Shown one piece after another: positions 21,730 through 31,610 of a stretch of 45,065 bases of DNA (positions within the stretch are counted from its first letter, which is position 1; each line of letters starts with the position of its first letter). The DNA is taken from contig NZ_CAMFIA010000028.1 of the NCBI RefSeq assembly GCF_945952405.1, positions 1-45,065 on the forward strand, written 5' to 3'. The DNA is from an uncultured Stenotrophomonas sp. Its GTDB lineage: Bacteria; Pseudomonadota; Gammaproteobacteria; Xanthomonadales; Xanthomonadaceae. The notes under the pieces are model-generated. The model saw nothing but the letters and a program-made list of their open reading frames with translations, did no database searches and was not told the origin of the DNA. The position numbers and the translations under genes were made by a program.

Positions 21730-21855
21730 TGCCGACCAGGGTCGGCAGCTACCGGGGGATCCGTGCCGACCAACGGTCGGCACCCACCCTGGGGATTGAG
21801 GCCAGCACCCACCCTGGGGATTGAGGTCGGCACCCAACATAGGAATTCGGGTCGG
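21730..21855. repeat. composite palindromic and tandem repeat block
   Basis: Two hairpins, TGCCGACC/GGTCGGCA (21730-21737 with 21740-21747) and GTGCCGACC/GGTCGGCAC (21763-21771 with 21775-21783), are followed by three 25-nt tandem units starting at 21781, 21806 and 21831. The first two begin CACCCACCCTGGGGATTGAG; the third has diverged. It fills the junction between a plus gene ending at 21724 and a minus gene ending at 21868. Confidence 0.75.
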
Positions 21856-21867
21856 CAGCTACCCTGT

Positions 21868-24627
21868 TCAGCGCGCCAGCACCGCTTCTCCGCTGGCGTC
21901 GGTGCGCAGGGGCGTCGGGTGCTGTTGCCGCAGCCACTGGGCCAGGTCGCGCGGGCTGAGCGGGCGCGAGTACAGGTAGCCCTGGATCTCGTCGCAGCCT
22001 TGCCGGCGCAGCATGTCCTCTTCCTGATGGGTCTCTACGCCCTCGGCCACCACCTTCATGCCCAGCGCGTGCCCCAGGTGCACGATCGCCTGGGTCACCT
22101 CGGCCGTGCCCGAATCGTGCAGCATGCCCTGCACGAAACTGCGGTCGATCTTCAGGCGCCCCACCGGGAAGCGGTTGAGGTAATTGAGGTTGGAGAAACC
22201 AGTGCCGAAGTCATCCACCGCCAGCGGCACGCCGTGCCGCTCCAGCACGTCGAAGCAGTGGCGCAGGATGTCGGTGTCACGGATCAAGGCCGACTCGGTC
22301 AGCTCCAGTTCCAGCCGCTGTGGCGGCCAGCCGTGGGCGTGGCAGATCTCGATCACGCGTTCGGCAAAGCCACGATCGCGCAGCTGTACTGCCGAAACAT
22401 TGACCGCGATGCGGTCGAAACGCAGGCCGGCACGGTCCCAGGCAGTCGCCTGGCGGCAGGCCTCGTTCAAGACCCAGTCGCCGATCCGGACGATTTCGCC
22501 GCACTTCTCGGCAATCGGAATGAACTCGGCCGGGCTGCAGTAGCCGATGCCGGGCCGATGCCAGCGCAGCAGGGCCTCGATCGCCGGCGGCTCGCCATGA
22601 TGGGCGTCCAGCAGCGGCTGGTAGGCCAGGCTGAACTCTTCGCGCTCGATGGCCCCATGCAGGCCATGCTCGAGCTCGAGCCGGCGCTGGATGCGGGCCA
22701 GCGCGTCCTGGCTGTAGTACTGGTAGGTGTTGCGCCCCGCTTCCTTGGCGGCATACATCGCCGCATCGGCAGCGCGCAGCAGCGAGTCGAAATCGGTCTG
22801 CGCATCGCCCAGCATGGCGATGCCGACGCTGGCTCCGACCTTCAGGGTGGTATCGCCACGGCGCAGCGGCTCGGCCAGCGAAGCAATCAGCTTGCGCGCA
22901 ACGTGGCCCGCATCTTCCGGCTCAGCCAGGTCGCGCAGCACCACGATGAATTCATCGCCGCTGAAACGGCCGAACAGATCGTTGTTGCGCAGGTTCTGGT
23001 GCAGGCGCGTGGCTGCCGCTTTCAGCAGCGCATCGCCGGTGGCGTGGCCGAAGCTGTCATTGATGGTCTTGAAACCGTCCAGGTCGATGAACAGCATCGC
23101 CAGCGAGGTGCCGCGATCACGCGCCTCCTCGATGGCCTCGGCGGTCTGCTCGCCGAGCAGCACGCGGTTGGGCAGCCCGGTCAGCAGGTCGTAGTGGGCC
23201 AGCAGCTCGATGCGCTCGTTGGCCTCGCGCTCACGGGTGATGTCACGGAACAGCACCACGAAGCGCGGTGGCAGCCCATCGCGGCGGTCCAGCTCGACCA
23301 GCACCTGCACCCAGACCCGCAGGCCGGACTGGCGGTAGAAGCACAGGTCCAGCTGCTCGGGCAGTCCGCCACCGGCGATCCGGACCAGTGCCGCCTCGAA
23401 GGCGTTGCGCGAATCCTCGGTATACAGCGCCAGCGCCTGGTCGAGGGTGATCGGCTCCTTGCGCAGGCCATGGATGCGGTAGCACTCCTCGGTCCACTGC
23501 ATGTGCCGGGTCTGCACCTCGATTTCGCAGCCGCCGATCCGGCCCAGCGCGGAAACGCGGTTGAGCAGCTCGGTGCGCCAACGGATCAGCGCATCGGTCT
23601 GGTGCTGCTCGGTGATGTTCTGTACCTGGCCGAGCAGCCGCTTGGGCTGCCCGTCCATGTCGAGCAGGGGCTGCATCCACAGCCGCAGGTGCTGCGACGG
23701 CTCGCTGCCGCGGGTCAGCTCCAGCTCCAGGTTGGCCGCGCGGCCGTCACGCCACAACCGCCGCCAGGCCGCACGCAGCGCTCCACGCGAGCGCGGGTGC
23801 AGCTGTTTCAGCCAGCGCCGCTGCCCGGGCACCGCGCCGTGTTCCAGCGCCAGCAGCGAGCGCAGCTCCGGCGACCACCAGAAATGCCCGGTGTTGGGGT
23901 CGAACGACCAGCTGCCCATGCTGGCGATGCGCTGGGCTTCGCTCAGGTGCAGCTGCTGTTCCTGCAGCAGCGATTCCAGCTGCTTCTGCTGTTCTATGTC
24001 GGTATGCGTGCCGACCATGCGCAGCGGCTGCCCATCGGCGGTACGGGCCACCACGCGGCCACGGTCCAGCACCCAGCGCCACTGGCCATCGGCCTGGCGG
24101 AAGCGGAACTGCGCGCTGTACTGCTCGCTCTGCCCGCGCAGATGCTGGTCCAGTGCGGCGCGTACCTGCACGATGTCATCGCCGTGCACGCGCGCGAGCA
24201 TCTCGGTGGCGGTGTCTTCACCCAGTGTCGGGGTCCGCGTCACGCGGTCGCTGGGGATGTCCCAGTCCCACAGGCTGTGCCCGGCACTGTCCAGCGCCAG
24301 CTCCCAGCGTCCGCCACCATCGATCGGCACCGGCTCGGGAACGCTCAGGGTGAACGCCAGCAGGTTGCCGGCGCCATCGTGCACGGCGCGCAGGTGTCCG
24401 TCGTAGTGGCCGCGCGGGCCGCCCGGCAATGTGCAGGCGACGATGCCGCCATCGGCGGCCATCAGGCGCAGATCTTCCAGCATCGGCGCATACGCCGCCA
24501 CGGTGGCCGGCAGGCCATGCTCGCGCGCAGCCGGATTGGCCGCCAGCGGGCGCCCCGTACGGTCGACGATGACCAGCGCCGAAGCAAGCGGGTGCTGCAG
24601 CAGGCTGGCGATGATCCCTTGGTCCAC
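21868..24627 (-). CDS. PAS-GGDEF-EAL cyclic-di-GMP turnover protein
   Basis: 919-residue cytosolic protein with no membrane segment. About four PAS-like sensor domains (roughly residues 10-110, 115-245, 250-380 and 385-500) precede GGDEF (about 505-670) and EAL (about 680-919). The cyclase motif is SGDEF (Ser556-Phe560), a tolerated variant. The EAL side is intact: Glu684 in IEALLRW, 'ELTESAL', 'VDDFGTG', 'KIDRSF' and 'VAEGVET'. It is therefore likely an active phosphodiesterase, possibly bifunctional, gated by PAS input. It is divergent from the PAS histidine kinase at 24759 with a 131-nt shared promoter region. Confidence 0.93.
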   Translation of the reverse strand: MDQGIIASLLQHPLASALVIVDRTGRPLAANPAAREHGLPATVAAYAPMLEDLRLMAADGGIVACTLPGGPRGHYDGHLRAVHDGAGNLLAFTLSVPEPVPIDGGGRWELALDSAGHSLWDWDIPSDRVTRTPTLGEDTATEMLARVHGDDIVQVRAALDQHLRGQSEQYSAQFRFRQADGQWRWVLDRGRVVARTADGQPLRMVGTHTDIEQQKQLESLLQEQQLHLSEAQRIASMGSWSFDPNTGHFWWSPELRSLLALEHGAVPGQRRWLKQLHPRSRGALRAAWRRLWRDGRAANLELELTRGSEPSQHLRLWMQPLLDMDGQPKRLLGQVQNITEQHQTDALIRWRTELLNRVSALGRIGGCEIEVQTRHMQWTEECYRIHGLRKEPITLDQALALYTEDSRNAFEAALVRIAGGGLPEQLDLCFYRQSGLRVWVQVLVELDRRDGLPPRFVVLFRDITREREANERIELLAHYDLLTGLPNRVLLGEQTAEAIEEARDRGTSLAMLFIDLDGFKTINDSFGHATGDALLKAAATRLHQNLRNNDLFGRFSGDEFIVVLRDLAEPEDAGHVARKLIASLAEPLRRGDTTLKVGASVGIAMLGDAQTDFDSLLRAADAAMYAAKEAGRNTYQYYSQDALARIQRRLELEHGLHGAIEREEFSLAYQPLLDAHHGEPPAIEALLRWHRPGIGYCSPAEFIPIAEKCGEIVRIGDWVLNEACRQATAWDRAGLRFDRIAVNVSAVQLRDRGFAERVIEICHAHGWPPQRLELELTESALIRDTDILRHCFDVLERHGVPLAVDDFGTGFSNLNYLNRFPVGRLKIDRSFVQGMLHDSGTAEVTQAIVHLGHALGMKVVAEGVETHQEEDMLRRQGCDEIQGYLYSRPLSPRDLAQWLRQQHPTPLRTDASGEAVLAR

Positions 24628-24758
24628 GCGATCTTGCTCCGGATGACACGCCCGTCAGCGGGGCACGCAGTGGTTAACGGCGCCGGCGGCGGATAATTGA
24701 GTGGTCAGGGCACACCTGCGCGGTAAGATGGCCGGCGCCCCTTTCATCCACCTCCTCC

Positions 24759-26861
24759 ATGCCCGCAGAACCCACCGGCAACGCCCCTGTTTCCGACCCG
24801 CGGATGGCGCAGGCGCTGAGCCGCGACCGGCGGCGGGTGGTGTTGAGCTATCTGGTGATGGCGCTGGCCTGGATGATCGCCTCCGACAGTGCCGTGCAGG
24901 TGCTGGTGCCCGACCCGCAGCAGGCCGCCTTGTGGCAGAGCCTGAAGGGCTCGTTCTTTGCCCTGGCCAGCGCCGGCCTGCTGTACCTGCTGCTGCGGCC
25001 GCTGGCCGAGCACGTGCTGCACACCCATGCCCGCCAGCAGGCCTCGGAGCTGCGGCTGCGGCAGATGTTCGAGGGCAACCCCGGCCCGATCCTGGTCTAC
25101 GACCTGGACACGCTGGCCATCCTCGACGCCAACCCCGCCGCCTGCAGCGCCTTCGGCTGGGACCGCGACGAGCTGCTGGAACAGACCATCGACGCGCTGT
25201 GGCCGCCGGGCCAGGACCAGGCCCTGCAGACCAAGCTGGAGGCGATCCGTGAAGCACCGGACGAGTTGTGCATCCTGCGCACCCAGCTGCAGCTGCGCGA
25301 CGGCAGCCTGCGCCAGATGGAACTGCGCTCCAATGCCATCAGCTACGACGGCCACAACGCACGCCTGCTGATCGCCATCGACCGTACCGCCGAAGACCTG
25401 GCCCAGCTGCGCCGCGACCAGGCGCTGGCACGGGTCGAAGAAGCCCATGAGCTGGCCCGCATCGGTGCCTGGGAGCTGGACCCCGCCTCCGGCCTGGGCC
25501 GTTACTCCAACCAGGTCTATCGCCTGCTGGGCCGGCGCCCACCCGAGGCCCGCCGCTGGCATCGCTTCGACGAACTGCTGGTACCGGCCGACCCGGCCAC
25601 CGCTACCCAGACCGAACAGCTTCTGGCCGACCTCTGCACCGCGGATCCGGCACAGGTGGACGTGCTGCTGCCGCTGCTGTCGATGGATGGCCGGGCGCTC
25701 ATGGTGCACCTGCGCGCCGCTGGCGGCATCGATGAATCCGGCCGCAACCGTGTGCTGGGCACCCTGCAGGACGTGACCGAGCGCGAACAGTCACGGCGCC
25801 TGCTGCGCGAGCGCGAAGAGCAGTTCCGCGAGCTGGTGAGGGTGCTGCCCGATGGCGTGGTGATCCTTTCCGACGAGCATGTGCTGTACACCAATGCCTG
25901 GGCCGCCAGCCTGTTCGGCTATGGCAGCCACACCCTGCTGGGCGAGCCGCTGTCGGCACTGGTCGCCGCCGGCGACCTGGCACGCGTGCGCAGCCAGCTG
26001 CGCGCCGGGCAGCCGCACCTGGGGCCCGGCCACAGCAGTGTGGTCGCCATGCAGCGTGCCGATGGCCGCAGCTTCCATGCCGGCCTGGCGGTGGGCGAAG
26101 TCCGCTATGGCGGCCGCGACTGCAAGCTGTTGATCGTGCGCGACCTCAGCGATTCCGAGCGCATCCGCAGTGCGCTGGAGACCAGCAACCGCGAGCTGCA
26201 GGCGATGGCCGGCCGCCTGTTCTCGTTGCAGGAGGACGAGCGCCGTGCGATCTCGCGCGACCTGCACGACGACATCGGCCAGGCGATCACCGCGATCAAG
26301 CTGTCGGCCTATGCCGCGCAGGACGAGGACGATCCGCAGCGGCGCGCCGAGGACCTGGCGCAGATCGTCGGCCTGGCCGATACCACCGTGGCCAAGCTGC
26401 GCGACATTTCCACCCTGCTGCGCCCGCCGCAGCTGGATGCGCTGGGGCTGGAAGCGGCCCTGAGCTGGCAGGCACGGGTGCTGTTCCGCTCTTCGCCGGT
26501 GGAACTGCTTGCTGAAATCGAGCCGCTGCCGCATCGCCCCGACAACAGCATCGAGCAGGCCTGCTTCCGCATCGCGCAGGAGAGCCTGACCAATGTGCTG
26601 CGGCACGCGCGCGCCAGCCAGGTGCAGCTGCAGCTGCGTGACGTCGGCCAGCGCGGCCTGCACCTGCAGATCCGCGACGATGGCGAGGGGTTCGACCCCG
26701 ACGGGCCGCGCGGACTGGGCCTGATCGTGATGCGCGAACGTGCACAGAGTGTCGGCGGCCACGTGCGGATCGAGTCCGCGCATGGGGAAGGCACCCTGAT
26801 CGATGTGCACCTCCCCTACCAGGCGGCCGGCATGGCCGCCGTCGAGTCACCGGAATACTGA
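24759..26861 (+). CDS. PAS-containing sensor histidine kinase (HisKA_3), RavS-like position
   Basis: 700-residue sensor kinase. Two membrane helices (about residues 27-48 and 65-85), then about three PAS domains (105-220, 225-345 and 350-465), a HisKA_3 dimerisation domain with His503 in [11 protein letters not shown], and a HATPase with DDGEGF and '[11 protein letters not shown]'. This is the NarX/DegS type. It ends 4 nt before the GGDEF-EAL-receiver gene, so the pair is almost certainly an operon. In Xanthomonas campestris a PAS kinase (RavS) is encoded beside RavR; correspondence is inferred from arrangement and not proven. HisKA_3 kinases usually pair with NarL-type regulators, which is not what follows. 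Confidence 0.92.
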   Translation: MPAEPTGNAPVSDPRMAQALSRDRRRVVLSYLVMALAWMIASDSAVQVLVPDPQQAALWQSLKGSFFALASAGLLYLLLRPLAEHVLHTHARQQASELRLRQMFEGNPGPILVYDLDTLAILDANPAACSAFGWDRDELLEQTIDALWPPGQDQALQTKLEAIREAPDELCILRTQLQLRDGSLRQMELRSNAISYDGHNARLLIAIDRTAEDLAQLRRDQALARVEEAHELARIGAWELDPASGLGRYSNQVYRLLGRRPPEARRWHRFDELLVPADPATATQTEQLLADLCTADPAQVDVLLPLLSMDGRALMVHLRAAGGIDESGRNRVLGTLQDVTEREQSRRLLREREEQFRELVRVLPDGVVILSDEHVLYTNAWAASLFGYGSHTLLGEPLSALVAAGDLARVRSQLRAGQPHLGPGHSSVVAMQRADGRSFHAGLAVGEVRYGGRDCKLLIVRDLSDSERIRSALETSNRELQAMAGRLFSLQEDERRAISRDLHDDIGQAITAIKLSAYAAQDEDDPQRRAEDLAQIVGLADTTVAKLRDISTLLRPPQLDALGLEAALSWQARVLFRSSPVELLAEIEPLPHRPDNSIEQACFRIAQESLTNVLRHARASQVQLQLRDVGQRGLHLQIRDDGEGFDPDGPRGLGLIVMRERAQSVGGHVRIESAHGEGTLIDVHLPYQAAGMAAVESPEY

Positions 26862-26865
26862 GCCT

Positions 26866-28641
26866 ATGTGGAATCCCAACCTGCCCCCGGTCAGCATCGA
26901 CGATGCACCCGACCGCCTCGGCGCCGGCAACCCCGAGTTGCAGGCGATGGTCTCCGAAGCGGCCTCGGGCGGCACCGCGCTGATGCTGATGCACGTGGAC
27001 ATCGACCACTTCGCCTCGGTCAACGAAAACATGAGCGCCGAAGTCGGCGACCAGGCGCTGGTCCTGGTGGCGCAGCGGCTGCAGTCCTACCTGCGCGGGC
27101 GCGGCAAACTGTGGCGCCACGGCAGTGACGAATTCCTGATCGCAGTGCCGCGCACCGCCGATGTGCCGCTGCCGGAAGACTTCGCCGAGGAGATCCGCCA
27201 GCAGATGGAGCTGCCGCTGTCGGTGCTGCCGTACACCCTGTTCATGACCGGCAAGCTGGGCGTGAGCCTGTGCCCGGAGCATGCCAGCAGCACCTCGCGC
27301 CTGCTCGACCATGCCGAGGACGCCCTGTACCAGGCCGCACGCGAAGGCGGCAACGCGGTGCGCATCCATGCGGTGGATACGCCGCCGAGCGCGCACAGCG
27401 AGAGCATCATCGCCCGCCAGATCGTCGATGCGATTCCCAATGGCGAGCTGAAACTGCGCTACCAGCCACTGGTCAGCGCCCGCGACGGCCACGTGGTCGG
27501 CATGGAGGCGCTGCTGCGCTGGCAGTCGCCGACGCTGGGCATGCTGGTGCCGGAGCGCTTCATGCGCACCGCCGAGCGCCTCGGCATCATCGTGCAGATC
27601 GGCACCTGGGTGCTGGAGGGCGCCTTGAAGCAGGCGCGCCTGTGGCGCGACCAGGGCTTCGATGACTTCACCATCGCGGTCAACGTCTCCACCCTGCAGC
27701 TGCTGCGGCCGAACTTCTTCGCCGAAGTGATGTCGCTGCTGCAGGCGGCCGGCGTGCCGGCGCAGATGCTGACGCTGGAAATCAACGAGAGCGCGCTGAC
27801 CAACAACGTCAACTTCGTGCACGAGACACTGGCCAACCTGCGCAACGAAGGCATCAGCCTGAGCCTGGACAACTTCGGTACCGGCGACTCCAGCCTCAGC
27901 GCGCTGGTGCGCTACCCGGTGGACAAGCTGAAGATCGACCGCAGCTTCATCAAGAGCGCGCCGGCCGGCAACCGCGAGGCGGCCATCGCCCGCGCGATCA
28001 TCGCGATGGGCCACCAGCTGGGCATGACGGTGATCGCCAACGGCGTGGAATCGCAGGCACAGCTGGGCTTCCTGCGCCGCAACGACTGCGATGTATTCCA
28101 GGGCTACCTGTTCGGCGAACCGATGTCGGCCGACGCCGCCGGCATGACCCTGCGCCGACGCTACCTGCGCCCGGAGGCCTTCGCCGAGACCCGCCCGGAC
28201 CGTACCCTGCTGCTGCTGGACGACGAGGAGAATGTGCTGCGCTCGCTGGTGCGCCTGTTCCGCCGCGACGGCTACCGCATCCTGGCCGCCGGCAACGTGC
28301 GCGATGCGTTCGACCTGCTGGCGATCAACGACGTGCAGGTGATCCTGTCCGACCAGCGCATGAGCGACATGAGCGGCACCGAGTTCCTCGGCCGGGTGAA
28401 GATGCTGTACCCGGACACGATCCGGCTGGTGCTGTCCGGCTACACCGATCTGAACACGGTGACCGACGCGATCAACCGCGGCGCGATCTATCGCTTCCTG
28501 ACCAAGCCGTGGAACGACGACGAACTGCGCAAGCACATCCACCAGGCGTTCCGCACCTACGAGGAGCAGCGCCGCAGCAACGCCGGGCCGGTACCGGCCG
28601 AATCGGCAGACGGAGGCGAGGAACGCCCGCCGCTGCGCTGA
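26866..28641 (+). CDS. ravR: GGDEF-EAL protein with C-terminal receiver domain, RavR-like
   Basis: 591 residues from the ATG at 26866. GGDEF-like domain (about 30-165) with the signature changed to GSDEF (Gly86-Phe90). EAL domain (about 175-425) keeps Glu214 in MEALLRW and Glu395, but the second Asp of DDFG is Asn336 (LDNFGTG) and AEGVE is changed to ANGVE (Asn392). A receiver domain (about 448-575) has acidic residues in LLLDDEEN and phospho-acceptor Asp496 in LSDQRMSDM, with Lys in FLTKPWN. The reversed order, output first and receiver last, is that of X. campestris RavR, which controls c-di-GMP and virulence. Here catalysis looks impaired, so it may instead bind c-di-GMP or act through protein contacts. 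Confidence 0.88.
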   Translation: MWNPNLPPVSIDDAPDRLGAGNPELQAMVSEAASGGTALMLMHVDIDHFASVNENMSAEVGDQALVLVAQRLQSYLRGRGKLWRHGSDEFLIAVPRTADVPLPEDFAEEIRQQMELPLSVLPYTLFMTGKLGVSLCPEHASSTSRLLDHAEDALYQAAREGGNAVRIHAVDTPPSAHSESIIARQIVDAIPNGELKLRYQPLVSARDGHVVGMEALLRWQSPTLGMLVPERFMRTAERLGIIVQIGTWVLEGALKQARLWRDQGFDDFTIAVNVSTLQLLRPNFFAEVMSLLQAAGVPAQMLTLEINESALTNNVNFVHETLANLRNEGISLSLDNFGTGDSSLSALVRYPVDKLKIDRSFIKSAPAGNREAAIARAIIAMGHQLGMTVIANGVESQAQLGFLRRNDCDVFQGYLFGEPMSADAAGMTLRRRYLRPEAFAETRPDRTLLLLDDEENVLRSLVRLFRRDGYRILAAGNVRDAFDLLAINDVQVILSDQRMSDMSGTEFLGRVKMLYPDTIRLVLSGYTDLNTVTDAINRGAIYRFLTKPWNDDELRKHIHQAFRTYEEQRRSNAGPVPAESADGGEERPPLR

Positions 28642-28652
28642 TGCCCCCGCCC

Positions 28653-28724
28653 GGTAGAGCCGGCCGCTGGCCGGCTGCCCTGGGGTGTGCGGCTCTGGGG
28701 TTGCCGGCCAGCGGCCGGCACTAC
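28653..28724. repeat. GTAG...CTAC SMAG-type inverted pair
   Basis: GTAG (28653-28656) begins a GCCGGCC/GGCCGGC hairpin, and a second, oppositely oriented copy ends in CTAC (28721-28724). It lies between the convergent stops of the RavR-like gene and the second kinase. Confidence 0.8.
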
Positions 28725-28733
28725 ACGCGCCGC

Positions 28734-29969
28734 TCAGCGCGGCTGCTTCACCGGCAACACCACGCGGAAACGCGAACCGACGCCCGGGGTGCTGTCCAGA
28801 TCGATGCGGCCGTGGTGCTTGTTGATGATGCTGTAGGAGATCGACAGGCCCAGGCCGGTGCCGCTGCCCACCGGCTTGGTGGTGAAGAACGGATCGAAGA
28901 TGCGCTGGCGCAGTTCCGGCGAAATGCCGCCGCCGGTGTCTTCGAACTCGACCCACACCTGATCGCCGTCAACGCCGGTGCGCACGGTGATGGTGCCGCG
29001 CTCGGCAATGGCGTGGCCGGCGTTGAGCAGCAGGTTCATGTAGACCTGGTTCAACTCCGACGGCAGGCACTCCACCAGCGGCAGCTGGCCGAACTCGCGC
29101 ACCAGGGTGACCTTGTACTTGAGCTCGTTCCAGATGATGTTGATGGTCGATTCCAGGCCCGCGTGCAGATCGACCAGCTTCCACGATTCGTCACGGCCGG
29201 AATAGGAGAAATCCTTCAGGTCGCGCACGATGCGGGTCACCCGCTCGATGCCCTCGCGTGATTCGGCCATCAGCTGCGGCAGGTCGCGGCTGATGAAATC
29301 GATGTCCAGGCGGTCACGGATATCGTCGATTTCCGGAATCAAGGCCTTCGGGTCCGGCGCACGCAGGGCGCGCTCGTAGGCCTCGATGACGGTGAACAGG
29401 CTGCGCAGGTATTCCTGCAGGCTGCCCAGGTTGGAGTGCACGTAGCCGATCGGATTGTTGATCTCGTGCGCGACGCCGGCGGCGAGCTGGCCGATGGATG
29501 CCATCTTCTCGGACTGCAGCAGCTTCTCCTGGGTGCCGTTGAGGCGCAGGTAGGCCTGGCGCAGCTCGGCATGGCGCTGCTGCAGTTCGCGTTCGTAGTC
29601 TTCCTGCCCTTCGATGTGGCGGAACAGCGCCAGGAAATGTCCCTCACCCACCGGGCCATGGTGGTAGAGATGGGCGATCACCACGCCCTCGCCCAATGGC
29701 AGGCTGCCGTTCCATTGGCCATGCTGGCGTGCCTGCTCCAGCGCGTCGGGGGGCAGCAGCTCGCGCAGCCGCTGCGGAGGCGGCAGCGCAGCGTCGTCTC
29801 CGCTGGCCAGCAGGTTCTGCGCAGCCGGATTGGCCAGGGCGACCTGCCCGTCTTCGGTGAACAGCAGCAGCCCTTCGCGCAGGCGCTCGAGCAGCGCCTG
29901 CAGCACCGGCTGCGGCGGAAGGGGGGCGGTAACCAGGGCGTTGGCAGCGGACACGGCGACTCGGGGCAT
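28734..29969 (-). CDS. soluble sensor histidine kinase (PAS-HisKA-HATPase), RavA-like position
   Basis: 411-residue cytosolic kinase with no membrane segment. An N-terminal PAS domain (about 20-125) is followed by a coiled coil (about 128-155), a HisKA domain with His168 in [11 protein letters not shown], and a HATPase with the N box ('[12 protein letters not shown]'), 'DTGGGI', '[16 protein letters not shown]' and a final G box. It converges on the RavR-like gene. The HisKA type of this kinase is a better formal match to the receiver of the RavR-like protein than the HisKA_3 kinase upstream. Equivalence to Xanthomonas RavA is inference from gene order. Confidence 0.9.
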   Translation of the reverse strand: MPRVAVSAANALVTAPLPPQPVLQALLERLREGLLLFTEDGQVALANPAAQNLLASGDDAALPPPQRLRELLPPDALEQARQHGQWNGSLPLGEGVVIAHLYHHGPVGEGHFLALFRHIEGQEDYERELQQRHAELRQAYLRLNGTQEKLLQSEKMASIGQLAAGVAHEINNPIGYVHSNLGSLQEYLRSLFTVIEAYERALRAPDPKALIPEIDDIRDRLDIDFISRDLPQLMAESREGIERVTRIVRDLKDFSYSGRDESWKLVDLHAGLESTINIIWNELKYKVTLVREFGQLPLVECLPSELNQVYMNLLLNAGHAIAERGTITVRTGVDGDQVWVEFEDTGGGISPELRQRIFDPFFTTKPVGSGTGLGLSISYSIINKHHGRIDLDSTPGVGSRFRVVLPVKQPR

Positions 29970-30045
29970 TCGAACAGGCGCCCAATATACGCGGTCACGC
30001 AGCGGGCTTCAGCCCGCGCAAACAGGTTGTGCGATCGCCGTCGCG

Positions 30046-30384
30046 TCAGGCGATGGCGAGTGGGCGGCGTGCCGTGACCGTGTGCGACTGGCCCTTGGCG
30101 TCATACGCCGAGGCGTCCTCGGTACGGCCCAGCTGGCGCAGTGCCCAGTTCACCTCACGGCGGCGCCGCGACAGCAGCACGCCGTTGGCGCGGTTGCGCT
30201 CGGCCAGTTCCTGCAGCCGTTCGCCCTCCCCGACCGGCGGCGCGCCTTCCAGCGCACGCAGCGCCTCCAGCTTGGCCCCGGTTGCCCGGATCAGGGCGTG
30301 CACGTCGTGCTCGACCAGGGCCTGGCGTTCAACGTCCAGGGCCTGGGCAAGGCGCTGCAGCGGCTCGCTCATCGCCGCGGTCAT
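30046..30384 (-). CDS. flgN: flagellar chaperone FlgN
   Basis: 112-residue helical protein that escorts the hook-filament junction proteins FlgK and FlgL to the export gate. Helices 'PLQRLAQALDVERQALVEHD' and 'ELAERNRANGVLLSRRRREV' are characteristic. The start ATG (30384) overlaps the flgM stop as ATGA; a second ATG lies 4 codons in. Position after flgM is standard. Confidence 0.88.
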   Translation of the reverse strand: MTAAMSEPLQRLAQALDVERQALVEHDVHALIRATGAKLEALRALEGAPPVGEGERLQELAERNRANGVLLSRRRREVNWALRQLGRTEDASAYDAKGQSHTVTARRPLAIA

Positions 30385-30686
30385 CCGTGCAGCTGCTGGT
30401 CCAGCTCGAGCATGCGCGAAGCGATCGCGTCCGGATTGATCTTGTAGGTGCCGTTCTGCAGCGACTCGCGCACGGCGGCCACGCGCTGGGCGTCGATCGC
30501 CGGGGCGGTGGTCAGCTCACGCTCGATGGCCTGCAGATTGGTGGCCTCGCCGGTCAGGCGCAGGCTGTCGGCGGCCTCGACCGGGCGCGCCGGCGAATTG
30601 CTGCTGACGCCGGGCTTGCTGGCCGGGGTCGTCACGCTGCGCAGTGCCTGGGGGACCTGCAGGTTGCCGTCGATTTTCTGGCTCAT
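30381..30686 (-). CDS. flgM: anti-sigma-28 factor FlgM
   Basis: 101-residue, largely disordered protein that binds FliA until the hook is complete and FlgM is exported. The N-terminal half is Ser/Pro/Ala-rich; the C-terminal half has the sigma-binding helices 'DAQRVAAVRESLQNGTYKIN' and 'PDAIASRMLELDQQL', the family hallmark. It is transcribed from its own sigma-28 site 31 nt upstream, giving feedback on FliA, and is coupled to flgN. Confidence 0.93.
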   Translation of the reverse strand: MSQKIDGNLQVPQALRSVTTPASKPGVSSNSPARPVEAADSLRLTGEATNLQAIERELTTAPAIDAQRVAAVRESLQNGTYKINPDAIASRMLELDQQLHG

Positions 30687-30716
30687 GTGGTGTCCTGGAG
30701 TTGCCGTTCACAAGGG

Positions 30717-30743
30717 ATAACGGCCGCAGGGCCGTGATCTTTA
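30717..30743 (-). promoter_or_regulatory. sigma-28 promoter of flgMN
   Basis: On the minus strand, TAAA (30743-30740), exactly 15 nt, then GCCGTTAT (30724-30717), six of eight to GCCGATAA. It lies 31 nt before the flgM ATG. Confidence 0.75.
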
Positions 30744-30761
30744 GGGATATCTTGCAGTAAT

Positions 30762-31418
30762 TCAACGCGCCACGATTACGTCACCTGCGGCATCGACCGT
30801 GCCCTGCACGATCCGCCGCGAGGACAGGTTCTCCACCGAGACCCGTTCATTCTCACCGGCATCACCCATCGCACGACCGGCGATGCGGACCTCGACCGAA
30901 CCGCGGCGCGAGACCAGGGCGACATTGTCTCCTCGCCTGATGAGACGCTGGACCACCAGGTCATTGCTCGACAGCAGGGCCCCGGCCTGCAGTGGACGGC
31001 GGGCGATGCGGCCGATCGCCGCATTGGGATCGGCCAGCACCGCACCGGCGATCCGGGCAGCATCACGCTGGGCAGTAGTGATATCGGCGGCACCGATGGT
31101 TTCTCCAGTGCCGATTCCACGGTTCAGCACCAGCACGGTCTGGTTGCGCCGCACCTTTACCGGCACGAACAGGCGCCAGCCACCTGCATCGGGGCAACTG
31201 ACTTCCACCGTGGTGTTGGCGGTGGGCTGCACCTGCAGCGCGCCCCCACACCTGGGCAGGCGCAGTGCGTCGGCCACCTGGGCGTCGCCCTCGCTGCCGG
31301 CCGGCAGCGTCGACAACGCCGCGGCGCGGATGCTGGCCACCGGCTGCCAGTCGGCGGCGATTGCCCACGGCGAGGCCAGCACCAGTGCCAGGGCGAAGAA
31401 GGATGTGACCCGGCGCAT
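30762..31418 (-). CDS. flgA: flagellar P-ring assembly protein FlgA
   Basis: Periplasmic chaperone that assists FlgI assembly into the P ring. 218 residues from the ATG at 31418, preceded by AGGAGG; signal peptide MRRVTSFFALALVLASPWAIA-ADW. The C-terminal SAF-type domain includes 'VLVLNRGIGTGETIGAADI' and 'RIARRPLQAGALLSSNDLV'. The frame is open for about 1.9 kb upstream, but only this start gives a signal peptide and ribosome site. A sigma-54 site lies 36 nt upstream; it is divergent from cheV. Confidence 0.94.
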   Translation of the reverse strand: MRRVTSFFALALVLASPWAIAADWQPVASIRAAALSTLPAGSEGDAQVADALRLPRCGGALQVQPTANTTVEVSCPDAGGWRLFVPVKVRRNQTVLVLNRGIGTGETIGAADITTAQRDAARIAGAVLADPNAAIGRIARRPLQAGALLSSNDLVVQRLIRRGDNVALVSRRGSVEVRIAGRAMGDAGENERVSVENLSSRRIVQGTVDAAGDVIVAR

Positions 31419-31453
31419 GGCGCCTCCTGTCGATGGGATCTGGCCCAGCAGCG

Positions 31454-31470
31454 TGCAAGGGGCGTGCCAG
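31454..31470 (-). promoter_or_regulatory. sigma-54 promoter of flgA
   Basis: Minus-strand CTGGCACGCCCCTTGCA: GG at -24 and GC at -12 with 10 nt between them, a perfect match to the CTGGCACG-N4-TTGCA consensus. Confidence 0.9.
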
Positions 31471-31575
31471 AGGACCGCATCGCGTCCGCGCTCGAGGGCG
31501 CCTCTCCAAACCGCCCGCCGGGCATGGCTCGGCGCTATGGACGGGATATGGCGCACGCGGGGCGCCACGCCACCC

Positions 31576-31603
31576 TCAAGTTCCGCCACCGACCCGCCGA
31601 TAC
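31576..31603 (+). promoter_or_regulatory. sigma-28-like promoter abutting cheV
   Basis: TCAAGTTC (31576-31583) and GCCGATAC (31596-31603). The -10 is one base from consensus; the spacer is 1 nt longer than ideal. Only 7 nt separate the -10 from the cheV ATG, which would make the mRNA leaderless or nearly so. Confidence 0.6.
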
Positions 31604-31610
31604 AGCAGCC

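Noticed and set aside
21730..21855. CRISPR-like array
   Set aside because: Units are contiguous 25-nt tandem copies without unique spacers and include REP-type hairpins.
21529..24696. 1055-codon plus-strand frame over the PAS-GGDEF-EAL gene
   Set aside because: Antisense artefact of GC-rich codons; clear domains exist only on the minus strand.
26296..28956. 886-codon minus-strand frame over the RavR-like gene
   Set aside because: Antisense to two convincing genes; composition is artefactual.
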